From contig NZ_QXFJ01000009.1 in assembly GCF_003584165.1 (NCBI RefSeq), positions 62,001 to 126,000 on the forward strand: DNA of 64,000 nt, written 5' to 3'. A program made the position numbers and the translations under genes. The notes below the pieces were generated by a model. It saw only the letters and a program-made list of their open reading frames with translations, did no database searches and was not told the DNA's origin. This document shows, piece by piece, positions 33,384-41,394 of this stretch (the first letter of the stretch is position 1; each line of letters opens with the position of its first letter). This stretch comes from Flagellimonas aequoris. GTDB taxonomy: Bacteria > Bacteroidota > Bacteroidia > Flavobacteriales > Flavobacteriaceae.

Positions 33384-35894
33384 TTGAAAGAAATTCGTAT
33401 TTTTCAATCCAAAGTACTACGGGAACTGCACCAAAACGAACTCTTCCATATAGCCGAAAATTGGTTCCATGAACAAAAATGGGAACCTTTTCCCTTCCAA
33501 AAACAGACCTGGGCTGCTTTTCTGGAAGGCAAACACGGCCTTTTGAACGCCCCGACCGGAAGTGGCAAGACCTATGCCCTTTGGTTTCCCATTGTGTTGG
33601 ATTACATCCAAAACCATCCCGATTATAGAACCAAGCACAAAAAGGGACTGAAAGCGGTTTGGATCACACCCCTCCGTGCCCTTTCACAAGAAATCAAACA
33701 ACCCGCGGAGCGCATCACCCAAGATCTGGGCACCCAAATGACCGTGGGCATTCGCACGGGGGACACTTCGACCAAGGAAAGGTCAAGACAAAGGACCACC
33801 ATGCCCGATCTTTTGATTACCACCCCAGAAAGTCTGCATCTGCTGCTCTCTTCCAAAGGGTACGCAAAACTTTTTAAGGATTGCACCGCCATTGTGGTGG
33901 ACGAATGGCACGAACTTTTGGGAACCAAACGGGGCGTTCAGATGGAATTGGGCCTATCCCGATTGAAAACCGTTTGCAAGGACCTTCGTATCTGGGGTAT
34001 ATCGGCCACTATAGGGAATTTGGAGCAGGCACGGGAAGTGCTTTTGGGGCCCACCTCCAAAGAACTGGAGAATTCGGTTTTGATCAAGGCCGAGATCAAC
34101 AAGAAAATCACGGTCAAGAGCACTATTCCCGAGGAAATGGAAACCTTCCCATGGCGGGGCCATTTGGGATTACATCTTTTGGAAAACGTTATCCCAATCA
34201 TCAATAATAGCAAAACCACCCTACTTTTTACCAACACCCGAAGCCAGTGTGAAATCTGGTTTCAAAAGATATTGGAACAACACCCGGAATATGCAGGGGA
34301 ACTGGCCATGCACCATGGCAGTATCAACAAAGAGACTCGACTTTGGGTGGAGCAGGCCATCCGTAATGAAAGTCTAAGAGCCGTCGTGTGTACTTCTAGT
34401 TTGGACCTTGGTGTGGATTTTGCCCCCGTGGAAACCGTGGTACAGATCGGCGGACCAAAAGGGGTGGCCCGATTTCTACAGCGTGCTGGGCGTAGCGGTC
34501 ACCGCCCCGGCAAGGAAAGTGTCATCCATTTTTTGCCCACCCACGCCATGGAACTTATTGAAGCCTCCGCCATGCAAAAAGCGGTACTCCACCATGCGGT
34601 GGAAGATCGGATTCCTTACCTGAACAGTTTTGATGTGCTCATCCAATACCTGACCACGTTGGCAGTTTCGGATGGGTTTTATCCAGATGAAATGTATCAA
34701 GAAGTCAGACAAACCTTTTGTTATCAGGCCCTTTCGGAAGAACAATGGCAGTGGTTGCTCAATTTCTTGGTGATGGGCAGTCAAAGCTTGAAAAGTTATG
34801 ACGAATACAAAAAAGTAGAGGTGGAAGACGATGGTAGGTTCGTAGTGAACAGCAGGGCGGTTGCCATGAGACACCGGTTCCAAATCGGAACCATTGTAGG
34901 CGATGCCACCATTTCAGTGCGCTATCAAAAAGGAGGATATATTGGAAGTATTGAAGAATATTTCATTTCCAAATTGAGTCCGGGAGATGTGTTCACCTTT
35001 GCAGGTAGAAATTTGGAGTTCATCCGGATCAAGGGGATGTCTGCCCACGTGGTCAATTCCACCAAACGGACCAATAAAGTACCCAGTTGGATGGGCGGAA
35101 GGTTGAGCTTCTCCGCTAAAATGTCGGAACTGCTCCGCCAAGAATTGTACACGGCAGAATTTCCCCAAGAGGAACAGTCTCCAGAAATCCAATCCCTTGC
35201 CCCGATGTTTGCCAAGCAAAGGGAAGAAAGTTTGGTGCCACAGCCCCATCAATTTTTAATCGAGACTTTTAAGACCAGTGATGGCCATCATCACATTTTT
35301 TATCCTTTTGAAGGGCGTGCCATCCATGAAGGCATGAGCAGTCTTTTGGCATACCGGATCAGTCTTTTGACCCCTATCACCTGTTCCCTAGCCTTCAATG
35401 ATTATGGGTTTGAATTGCTTTCGGATAAGAAAATCGATATCCAGGCTATTTTGGACAACAACCTTTTTACTACGGATTTTATGCTGTCCGACCTGCAAAA
35501 AAGTTTGAACTCTAACGAGATGGCCCGGCGAAAATTCCGTGATATTGCTGTCATCAGCGGCATGGTATTCACCGGATATCCGGAGAAAGGGGTAAAAATG
35601 AAGCATCTGCAAAGCAGTTCCGAATTACTATTTGACGTGTTCAAGGATTTTGAGGATGATAATCTTTTGTACCAACAAGCCTATACCGAAACTTTTGAGC
35701 ACCAGTTGGAAGAAGGCCGTTTGCGATTGGCTTTGGAACGCATAGCACAACAGGAAATTGTTTGGAAAAAATGTACAAAACCCACCCCATTTTCCTTCCC
35801 CATCATTACAGATCGGCTGCGGGAGAAATTGTCCAACGAAAAACTGGCCGACCGGATCAAACGGATGGTAAAATCCCTTAAAACAGGAAAATAG
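33384..35894 (+). CDS. Ligase-associated DEXH-box DNA helicase (Lhr-like)
   Basis: The 836-residue helicase has an N-terminal core with Walker A NAPTGSGKT (about residues 55-63) and the DEWH box (D173-H176). Motif VI is QRAGRSGHRPGKES, and a long C-terminal Lhr-type winged-helix and DUF4145-like tail follows. Such helicases normally stand beside an ATP-dependent DNA ligase, an Lx-type exonuclease and PdeM, as a DNA damage response set. Here PdeM is 4.5 kb downstream, with a secreted nuclease gene between, and the ligase is not in the window. The start is a TTG at 33384; no ATG lies before the conserved core. Confidence 0.92.
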   Translation: MKEIRIFQSKVLRELHQNELFHIAENWFHEQKWEPFPFQKQTWAAFLEGKHGLLNAPTGSGKTYALWFPIVLDYIQNHPDYRTKHKKGLKAVWITPLRALSQEIKQPAERITQDLGTQMTVGIRTGDTSTKERSRQRTTMPDLLITTPESLHLLLSSKGYAKLFKDCTAIVVDEWHELLGTKRGVQMELGLSRLKTVCKDLRIWGISATIGNLEQAREVLLGPTSKELENSVLIKAEINKKITVKSTIPEEMETFPWRGHLGLHLLENVIPIINNSKTTLLFTNTRSQCEIWFQKILEQHPEYAGELAMHHGSINKETRLWVEQAIRNESLRAVVCTSSLDLGVDFAPVETVVQIGGPKGVARFLQRAGRSGHRPGKESVIHFLPTHAMELIEASAMQKAVLHHAVEDRIPYLNSFDVLIQYLTTLAVSDGFYPDEMYQEVRQTFCYQALSEEQWQWLLNFLVMGSQSLKSYDEYKKVEVEDDGRFVVNSRAVAMRHRFQIGTIVGDATISVRYQKGGYIGSIEEYFISKLSPGDVFTFAGRNLEFIRIKGMSAHVVNSTKRTNKVPSWMGGRLSFSAKMSELLRQELYTAEFPQEEQSPEIQSLAPMFAKQREESLVPQPHQFLIETFKTSDGHHHIFYPFEGRAIHEGMSSLLAYRISLLTPITCSLAFNDYGFELLSDKKIDIQAILDNNLFTTDFMLSDLQKSLNSNEMARRKFRDIAVISGMVFTGYPEKGVKMKHLQSSSELLFDVFKDFEDDNLLYQQAYTETFEHQLEEGRLRLALERIAQQEIVWKKCTKPTPFSFPIITDRLREKLSNEKLADRIKRMVKSLKTGK

Positions 35895-36003
35895 TGTCGT
35901 TCGTCGAAAAAACCACCCCTTAACATATTCTTAATTCAAGGGTGATTCGATTTTATTAAAATTTTAAGATTTTAGTTTCCTGAACACTTTACAACCTCAC
36001 ACT

Positions 36004-39000
36004 ATGAAGAAAAATTACTTTTTCCTATTACTTTTTTGCTTTGTTCTCGGTGTCTCGGCCCAAGACTTGAAAATTACCGGAGTGGTAGATGGACCACTTA
36101 CTGGTGGGATACCAAAAGCTGTAGAACTTTATGTTGAAAACGACATTGCAGACCTTAGTCTTTATGGATTGGGCTCGGCCAACAATGGTGGTGGTACCGA
36201 TGGCGAGGAGTTTACCTTTCCTGCCGATGCCGTGACTGCCGGTACCTTTATTTACATAGCCACAGAAGATGTGGAATTCACCAATTTCTTTGGATTTGCT
36301 CCTAATTACATGGATTCGGCCGTAAATATCAACGGTGACGATGCCATTGAACTGTTCTTTAACGGTTCTGTAATCGATGTGTTCGGTGACATCAATGTGG
36401 ATGGAACAGGACAGGCATGGGATTATGTGGATGGTTGGGTCTACCGTAAAAATGGGACCGGCCCAGATGGTAGCACCTTTGTGTTGGACAATTGGACCTA
36501 TAGCGGCACTGATGCCTTGGATAATGAAACCCAAAACGCTACGGCCGCCAACCCATTCCCGATTGGCACCTTTGGCGGAGTGGTAACCCCAACCGTGGAC
36601 AATGTTTCCAATTTCACAGCCACATCAACAGGTACTTCCAGCATTTCCCTTTCCTGGAACTTGAATGCTGATAGCAATCCCGTTGTGGTTGCTACCATTG
36701 AAAGTGGCACTGTTTCTGAAACTTTAGTGGATGGAACAACCTATTCCGAAGGGGATACATTGCCCAATGGGGCCACTGTAATTTATGTTGGAAACGCCTC
36801 AACATTTGACCACCAGGGCTTATTGGAGAACACGAGTTATGGTTACCGAATCTGGTCCTATGATGCCAGTTTGATGTATTCCACAGGAGTTGCTGCCGAT
36901 GCCCGCACCGATTCCAGCACACCCATTGTAGCTGGTTTGATCATCACGGGAGTCTATGATGGTCCATTGACCGGTGGGGTTCCAAAAGGAGTGGAACTTT
37001 ATGCTTTGGAAGATATTGCCGACCTCAGCGTTTACGGTTTGGGTTCGGCCAACAACGGTGGAGGCACCGATGGCGAGGAATTTACATTTCCTGCTGATGC
37101 CGTTACTGCCGGTACACACATTTATGTGGCCACCGAAACTACAGGGTTTGAAAGTTACTTCGGGTTTGCACCCAACTATACTTCTGGGGCCATGGCCATC
37201 AATGGTGATGATGCCATTGAATTGTTTCTCAATGGTTCCGTAATCGATGTGTTTGGGGACATCAACGTGGATGGAACCGGAGAGGCATGGGATTATGTGG
37301 ATGGTTGGGCCTATCGCAAGGACGACACCGGACCTGATGGAAGTACTTTCGTTATTGACAATTGGATTTTTAGTGGTATTGATGCCATGGATGGCGCCCT
37401 TACCAATGATACGGCCGCCACTCCGTTTCCTTTGGGGGCCTATGGTCCGGATCTCATCATTACCGGGGTTGTGGATGGACCACTATCTGGAGGTGTACCA
37501 AAGGCCATCGAACTCTATGTTAAAAATGATATTGCGGATTTAAGTGCCTACGGAATCGGTTCTGCCAATAACGGTGGAGGTACCGATGGAGAGGAATTTA
37601 CTTTTCCTACCGTAAGTGTTCCAGGAGGCACCTTTATCTACATTGCCAGTGAAAGTAATGGTTTCGAAAGCTATTTTGGATTTGCTCCCGACTACACCTC
37701 ATCATCCGCTGCCATCAATGGTGATGATGCTATTGAGCTCTTTTTTGAAGGCGGTGTAATTGATGTTTTTGGGGACATCAATGTGGATGGAACAGGCCAA
37801 GCATGGGATTATGTGGATGGCTGGGTCTATCGCAAAAATGGCACAGGACCAGACGGAAGCACTTTTGTTTTGGACAATTGGACCTACAGTGGTACCGATG
37901 CCTTGGACAATACCACCACAAATGATACGGCCGGATTACCGTTCCCCATCGGTACCTATGGCGGAGGCGGCAGCAACGAAAACCCAGAACCGATTACCAT
38001 CGCTGAGGCACGCGCTTTAAGTGATGGCACATTGGTGACCATAAGCGGTGTGTTGACCGTTACAGACCAATTTGCAGGGTCTGCCTACATCCAAGACCAA
38101 ACTGGGGCCATTGCCGTTTTTGATGAGCAGGTACATGGTGATGGGGTATTCATGATAGGGGATTCCATTACCATTACGGGTGTGCGAAACTCTTACAACG
38201 AACAGATACAGATCAGTCCGGTTACCGAAGTCACTTCCAACGGAACACCCAACGAACCGATTGTTCCTTTGGACATCACCCTGGCCGAAATGGACCAACA
38301 CCCAGCAGAATTGGTCAGGATAGTGGATGTGACCTTCCCGAAACCCGGAGACCTTTTGTTTGGCAATTCCAACTATGCGGTAATCGATGCCAGTGGTTCC
38401 GGTGAACTGCGCATTGATGGCGATGTGGAAAGTTTGGTGGGTCTTGCCCAACCTGAAACCTGTGGTGAGGTCATCGGTGTGGTGGGAAGATATTATGAAC
38501 TCTATCAATTATTACCCAGGATCAGGACCGACCTTGCTTGTGCAGGCGACTATATACCACCAGCGCTTCCTGTTGAAGTGGACAAGGCCAATACGTTGGA
38601 AGTGGCCGCTTGGAATATTGAATGGTTTGGCGACGAAGGCAACTCCCCAGCAGCGGGAGACCCAAATTCCGATGCCATTCAAAAGGATAGTGTAAAAGCG
38701 GTAATAGCCGAATTACAACCTGATGTATTGGCCGTGGAAGAAATTGCCGATGATGCCCTTTTTGCGGAAATGGTCAGCGAACTACCCGGTTACGATTATG
38801 TGCTTTCACCTGCGGTCTCCTATCCCAATGATCCAGGGGTCCATCAAAAAGTAGGTTTCATTTACAACACCGAGACCGTGACCGTGACCGATACCAAAGT
38901 TTTGTTGGAATCCATCCATCCCTATTATAATGGTGGTGATACTTCAGCTTTGACAGATTACCCAAGTGACCCTGACCGCTTCTACGCAAGTGGAAGGTTG

Positions 39001-40353
39001 CCCTTCTTGATGACGGCCGACATTACCATCAACGGGGAAACCGAAACCTATGACTTTGTGGCCCTACATGCCCGTGCCAACGGAAGCAGCGATGCCCAGT
39101 TGCGCTACGATATGAGAAAGTATGATGTGGAAGTGTTGAAAGATAGCTTGGATGCGTACTACGCTGACCGTAATCTCATCCTATTGGGCGATTACAACGA
39201 CGATGTGGATGTGACCGTTGCCGATATCACTTCAACCACGGTAAGTTCCTATGAAAATTACGTGAACGATGCGGCAAATTACAGTGTGTTCACCGCAACA
39301 CTCAGTGAAAATGGTTTCCGTTCCTATGTGTTCGAACAGGATATGATCGACCATATTTCAGGTACGGACGAAGTATTACCGCGATACATTGAACATTCGG
39401 CCCAATCGCACTATGAATTCTATGATTACGATTATGCAAGTACCACATCGGACCACTTGCCCGTTTCGGTACGATTGATGCTCAAACCTTTCGCTTTTGA
39501 ATCCATTACCTCTACCGATGTAAGCTGCTTTGGCGAAGCAGATGGAACGGCAACCGTTACCGTAAGTGGTGGCGTTGCGCCATACACCTATGTTTGGAGC
39601 GATGGACAGACTACCCAAACGGCATCTGGTCTTATGGCCGGTTCGTATACCGTGGTGGTAAATGATGCCCTTTTACAACAATTTGAGGCAGAAGTGACCA
39701 TTACGGAACCTGACATGATCACCATGATCACTTCTGGAGATGCAACAGTGTATTTGGGGTATGAACCTCAAAGTTGTACCACTTTGGAAGTACTTTCCGT
39801 TGAAGGCGGCACAGGTTCTTATGAAATAGTTTGGAGCACGGGTGAAATTGGAAACACCATTACGGTTTGCCCAGAAGAGACCACAGAATACGAAGTGACC
39901 GTAACCGACGAAAATGGTTGTTCCATGATAGAAACCATTACTGTGGAAGCCATCGATGTAAGCTGTGGTTCAAACCCATGGAATCCGAAAGTGACCCTAT
40001 GCCATAATGGCCGAGAAATCTGTGTTTCGCAACATGCAGTCAAGTTTCATTTGGCCCATGGTGATACCTTGGGCAGTTGTGACACTCCATCAAATGGATG
40101 TCGTATCAGGGCTCATGCCTATCCAAACCCATTTGTAGGTTCCGTCAATGTTTCTTTTGGCTGCGCATTGACTGAAAATGCAAAAGTGATTGTCTATAAC
40201 ATGGTGGGAAGGCCCGTTGTTCATTTAAATGTACCCGAAGGAAGTGAGTCCATCAATATCAACATGGAAACCTACCAAAGAGGAATTTATTTTATCAAAG
40301 TGTATACTCAGGGTAGATTTCCAAAGACCATCCCTGTGGTTAAAAAGAGATAG
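36004..40353 (+). CDS. Secreted endonuclease/exonuclease with three lamin-tail-like repeats and T9SS sorting domain
   Basis: This 1449-residue exported protein starts with a signal peptide (1-20). Three nearly identical units of about 165 residues lie at roughly 22-190, 312-480 and 482-650. Each starts with a variant of IITGVVDGPL, has NNGGGTDGEEFTFP, and ends near YSGTDALDN. They resemble lamin-tail (LTD) domains. One FN3 domain sits between the first and second unit. An OB-fold region follows (about 660-850), then an endonuclease/exonuclease/phosphatase domain (about 860-1160: AAWNIEWFGDEG, LAVEEIADD, LLGDYNDD, TSDHLPVSVR). A SprB-like repeat and a type A sorting domain (AYPNPFVGSVNVSFG) close it. 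It probably degrades extracellular DNA for phosphate or food. Confidence 0.92.
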   Translation: MKKNYFFLLLFCFVLGVSAQDLKITGVVDGPLTGGIPKAVELYVENDIADLSLYGLGSANNGGGTDGEEFTFPADAVTAGTFIYIATEDVEFTNFFGFAPNYMDSAVNINGDDAIELFFNGSVIDVFGDINVDGTGQAWDYVDGWVYRKNGTGPDGSTFVLDNWTYSGTDALDNETQNATAANPFPIGTFGGVVTPTVDNVSNFTATSTGTSSISLSWNLNADSNPVVVATIESGTVSETLVDGTTYSEGDTLPNGATVIYVGNASTFDHQGLLENTSYGYRIWSYDASLMYSTGVAADARTDSSTPIVAGLIITGVYDGPLTGGVPKGVELYALEDIADLSVYGLGSANNGGGTDGEEFTFPADAVTAGTHIYVATETTGFESYFGFAPNYTSGAMAINGDDAIELFLNGSVIDVFGDINVDGTGEAWDYVDGWAYRKDDTGPDGSTFVIDNWIFSGIDAMDGALTNDTAATPFPLGAYGPDLIITGVVDGPLSGGVPKAIELYVKNDIADLSAYGIGSANNGGGTDGEEFTFPTVSVPGGTFIYIASESNGFESYFGFAPDYTSSSAAINGDDAIELFFEGGVIDVFGDINVDGTGQAWDYVDGWVYRKNGTGPDGSTFVLDNWTYSGTDALDNTTTNDTAGLPFPIGTYGGGGSNENPEPITIAEARALSDGTLVTISGVLTVTDQFAGSAYIQDQTGAIAVFDEQVHGDGVFMIGDSITITGVRNSYNEQIQISPVTEVTSNGTPNEPIVPLDITLAEMDQHPAELVRIVDVTFPKPGDLLFGNSNYAVIDASGSGELRIDGDVESLVGLAQPETCGEVIGVVGRYYELYQLLPRIRTDLACAGDYIPPALPVEVDKANTLEVAAWNIEWFGDEGNSPAAGDPNSDAIQKDSVKAVIAELQPDVLAVEEIADDALFAEMVSELPGYDYVLSPAVSYPNDPGVHQKVGFIYNTETVTVTDTKVLLESIHPYYNGGDTSALTDYPSDPDRFYASGRLPFLMTADITINGETETYDFVALHARANGSSDAQLRYDMRKYDVEVLKDSLDAYYADRNLILLGDYNDDVDVTVADITSTTVSSYENYVNDAANYSVFTATLSENGFRSYVFEQDMIDHISGTDEVLPRYIEHSAQSHYEFYDYDYASTTSDHLPVSVRLMLKPFAFESITSTDVSCFGEADGTATVTVSGGVAPYTYVWSDGQTTQTASGLMAGSYTVVVNDALLQQFEAEVTITEPDMITMITSGDATVYLGYEPQSCTTLEVLSVEGGTGSYEIVWSTGEIGNTITVCPEETTEYEVTVTDENGCSMIETITVEAIDVSCGSNPWNPKVTLCHNGREICVSQHAVKFHLAHGDTLGSCDTPSNGCRIRAHAYPNPFVGSVNVSFGCALTENAKVIVYNMVGRPVVHLNVPEGSESININMETYQRGIYFIKVYTQGRFPKTIPVVKKR
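36067..36576 (+). repeat. Intragenic repeat unit 1 of the secreted nuclease
   Basis: First of three direct repeats of about 510 bases within the nuclease gene. Protein identity between the units is very high over long stretches (for example NNGGGTDGEEFTFP and GDINVDGTG occur in all), but silent differences in the DNA show that the copies are not newly made. Confidence 0.85.
36936..37443 (+). repeat. Intragenic repeat unit 2 of the secreted nuclease
   Basis: Second copy, separated from unit 1 by an FN3 domain. It ends directly before unit 3 with a 5-base gap, so units 2 and 3 are true tandem copies. Confidence 0.85.
37449..37965 (+). repeat. Intragenic repeat unit 3 of the secreted nuclease
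   Basis: Third copy, tandem with unit 2. It is closer to unit 1 in its second half (NGTGPDGSTFVLDNWTYSG in both), which suggests gene conversion or duplication of the outer units. Confidence 0.85.
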
Positions 40354-40372
40354 TTTTTTATCATCATATTCC

Positions 40373-40402
40373 AAGCCCCGGCAAAAATGTCGGGGCTTTT
40401 TT
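40373..40402 (+). terminator. Terminator after the secreted nuclease gene
   Basis: AAGCCCCG (40373-40380) and CGGGGCTT (40391-40398) form an 8-bp GC-rich stem with a 10-base loop, followed by T6. Confidence 0.88.
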
Positions 40403-40429
40403 GTTGTGGTAAATCCAAAGGTCCTATAG

Positions 40430-40437
40430 TATCTTTG
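40430..40437 (+). promoter_or_regulatory. -7 box of pdeM
   Basis: TATCTTTG matches TAnnTTTG. TTGTTG at 40401-40406 lies at about -33 distance. The box is 7 bases before the ATG at 40444 and downstream of the earlier frame opening, which settles the start. Confidence 0.6.
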
Positions 40438-40443
40438 GCCCTC

Positions 40444-41070
40444 ATGAATATTTCCATCCAGCAACAAAACTTTATCCTACACCCTTTGGGTGGCCTTTTT
40501 TGGGAAGAAAGATCCCTGTTGCTCATCAGTGATGTACATTTGGGGAAGGTCTCCCATTTCCGTAAGTTCGGTGCGGCGGTTCCCCGAAAGGCCATACATA
40601 AGAATTTTGTGTTGTTGGACAAGATCGTGTCCGATTTCCAACCCTTTCAAATTTGTTTTTTGGGCGACCTTTTCCATTCGTCCTTAAACAAGGAATGGGA
40701 ACTTTTTGAAAACTGGGTGGCCAAAACCCCGGCCGAGATCATCTTGGTTTCGGGTAACCACGACATCATCGCCCCGGAAAAGTTTGAAAAACTGGACGTT
40801 AAAATATTTCCAGAGCTGGTCTTGGAAAACTTTTTACTGACCCACCATCCTGAAGAACGCCAAGGACTGTTCACTTTCTGTGGACATATTCACCCTGCCG
40901 TGAGGCTACAAGGCTTTGGTCGTCAGCATTTGAGGCTTCCCTGTTTTTTTAAGTCCAAGAACCAAATGGTCTTGCCTGCCTTTGGGGAATTTACCGGTAC
41001 CCATGCCCTAAAACCTTCCAAACAGGATGAGGTATTTGCCATTGTGGAGGATACTGTAGTGAAGGTTTAG
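40444..41070 (+). CDS. pdeM: Ligase-associated DNA damage response endonuclease PdeM
   Basis: The 208-residue protein is a calcineurin-like metallophosphoesterase with all metal-binding motifs: LLISDVHLGK, FLGDLFHS, VSGNHD and CGHIHPAVR. It fits the PdeM family, which is usually coded next to the ligase-associated helicase. I start it at the ATG at 40444 because a promoter box overlaps the longer frame upstream. Between the two repair genes lies the secreted nuclease gene, which is an unusual interruption. Confidence 0.9.
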   Translation: MNISIQQQNFILHPLGGLFWEERSLLLISDVHLGKVSHFRKFGAAVPRKAIHKNFVLLDKIVSDFQPFQICFLGDLFHSSLNKEWELFENWVAKTPAEIILVSGNHDIIAPEKFEKLDVKIFPELVLENFLLTHHPEERQGLFTFCGHIHPAVRLQGFGRQHLRLPCFFKSKNQMVLPAFGEFTGTHALKPSKQDEVFAIVEDTVVKV

Positions 41071-41104
41071 ATTACTTTCTCGCATTCAAAATGATAATCA
41101 ACTT

Positions 41105-41267
41105 GTCATTCCGTGCTTGGCACGGAATCCAAAAAATTCTGAAAATAGATTCTTCGCTCTGCTCAGAATGACCTAAAACGTCATTTCGAAATGAGATGCA
41201 GCGCATCGATTGAGAAATCCCAGTCTTTTTAGATTTCTCACACTCCTTTCAGTAGGTTCGAAATGAC
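41105..41267. repeat. Palindromic repeat block (family member 3), upstream of mfd
   Basis: The block contains a hairpin GTCATTCCGTG-CTTGG-CACGGAATC. GATTCTTCGCTCTGCTCAG-AATGAC follows, then GTCATTTCGAAATGAG, GATTGAGAAATC, and a closing GGTTCGAAATGAC. The same pieces occur at 18213, 44831 and 46168. The ATG at 41263 that opens the longest mfd frame lies inside this block and is not a credible start. Confidence 0.8.
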
Positions 41268-41370
41268 AATTATCCATCAGCACAAACAACTGAACCTACT
41301 TAGAACTTTCATCTTTCACCATAGGCCATTGATTATTTCAAAAAATGCTTTCCCTAAAAACAATTCAGGT

Positions 41371-41378
41371 TATCTTTG
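41371..41378 (+). promoter_or_regulatory. -7 box of mfd, deciding its start
   Basis: TATCTTTG matches TAnnTTTG. Transcription should begin near 41385, downstream of the ATG at 41263 but upstream of the TTG at 41395. Confidence 0.6.
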
Positions 41379-41394
41379 CCGCAAAGTTTTTGGA

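Noticed and set aside
41263..41394. ATG at 41263 as the mfd start
   Set aside because: The ATG is part of a palindromic repeat (GAAATGAC), the added 44 residues look random, and a promoter box lies downstream at 41371.
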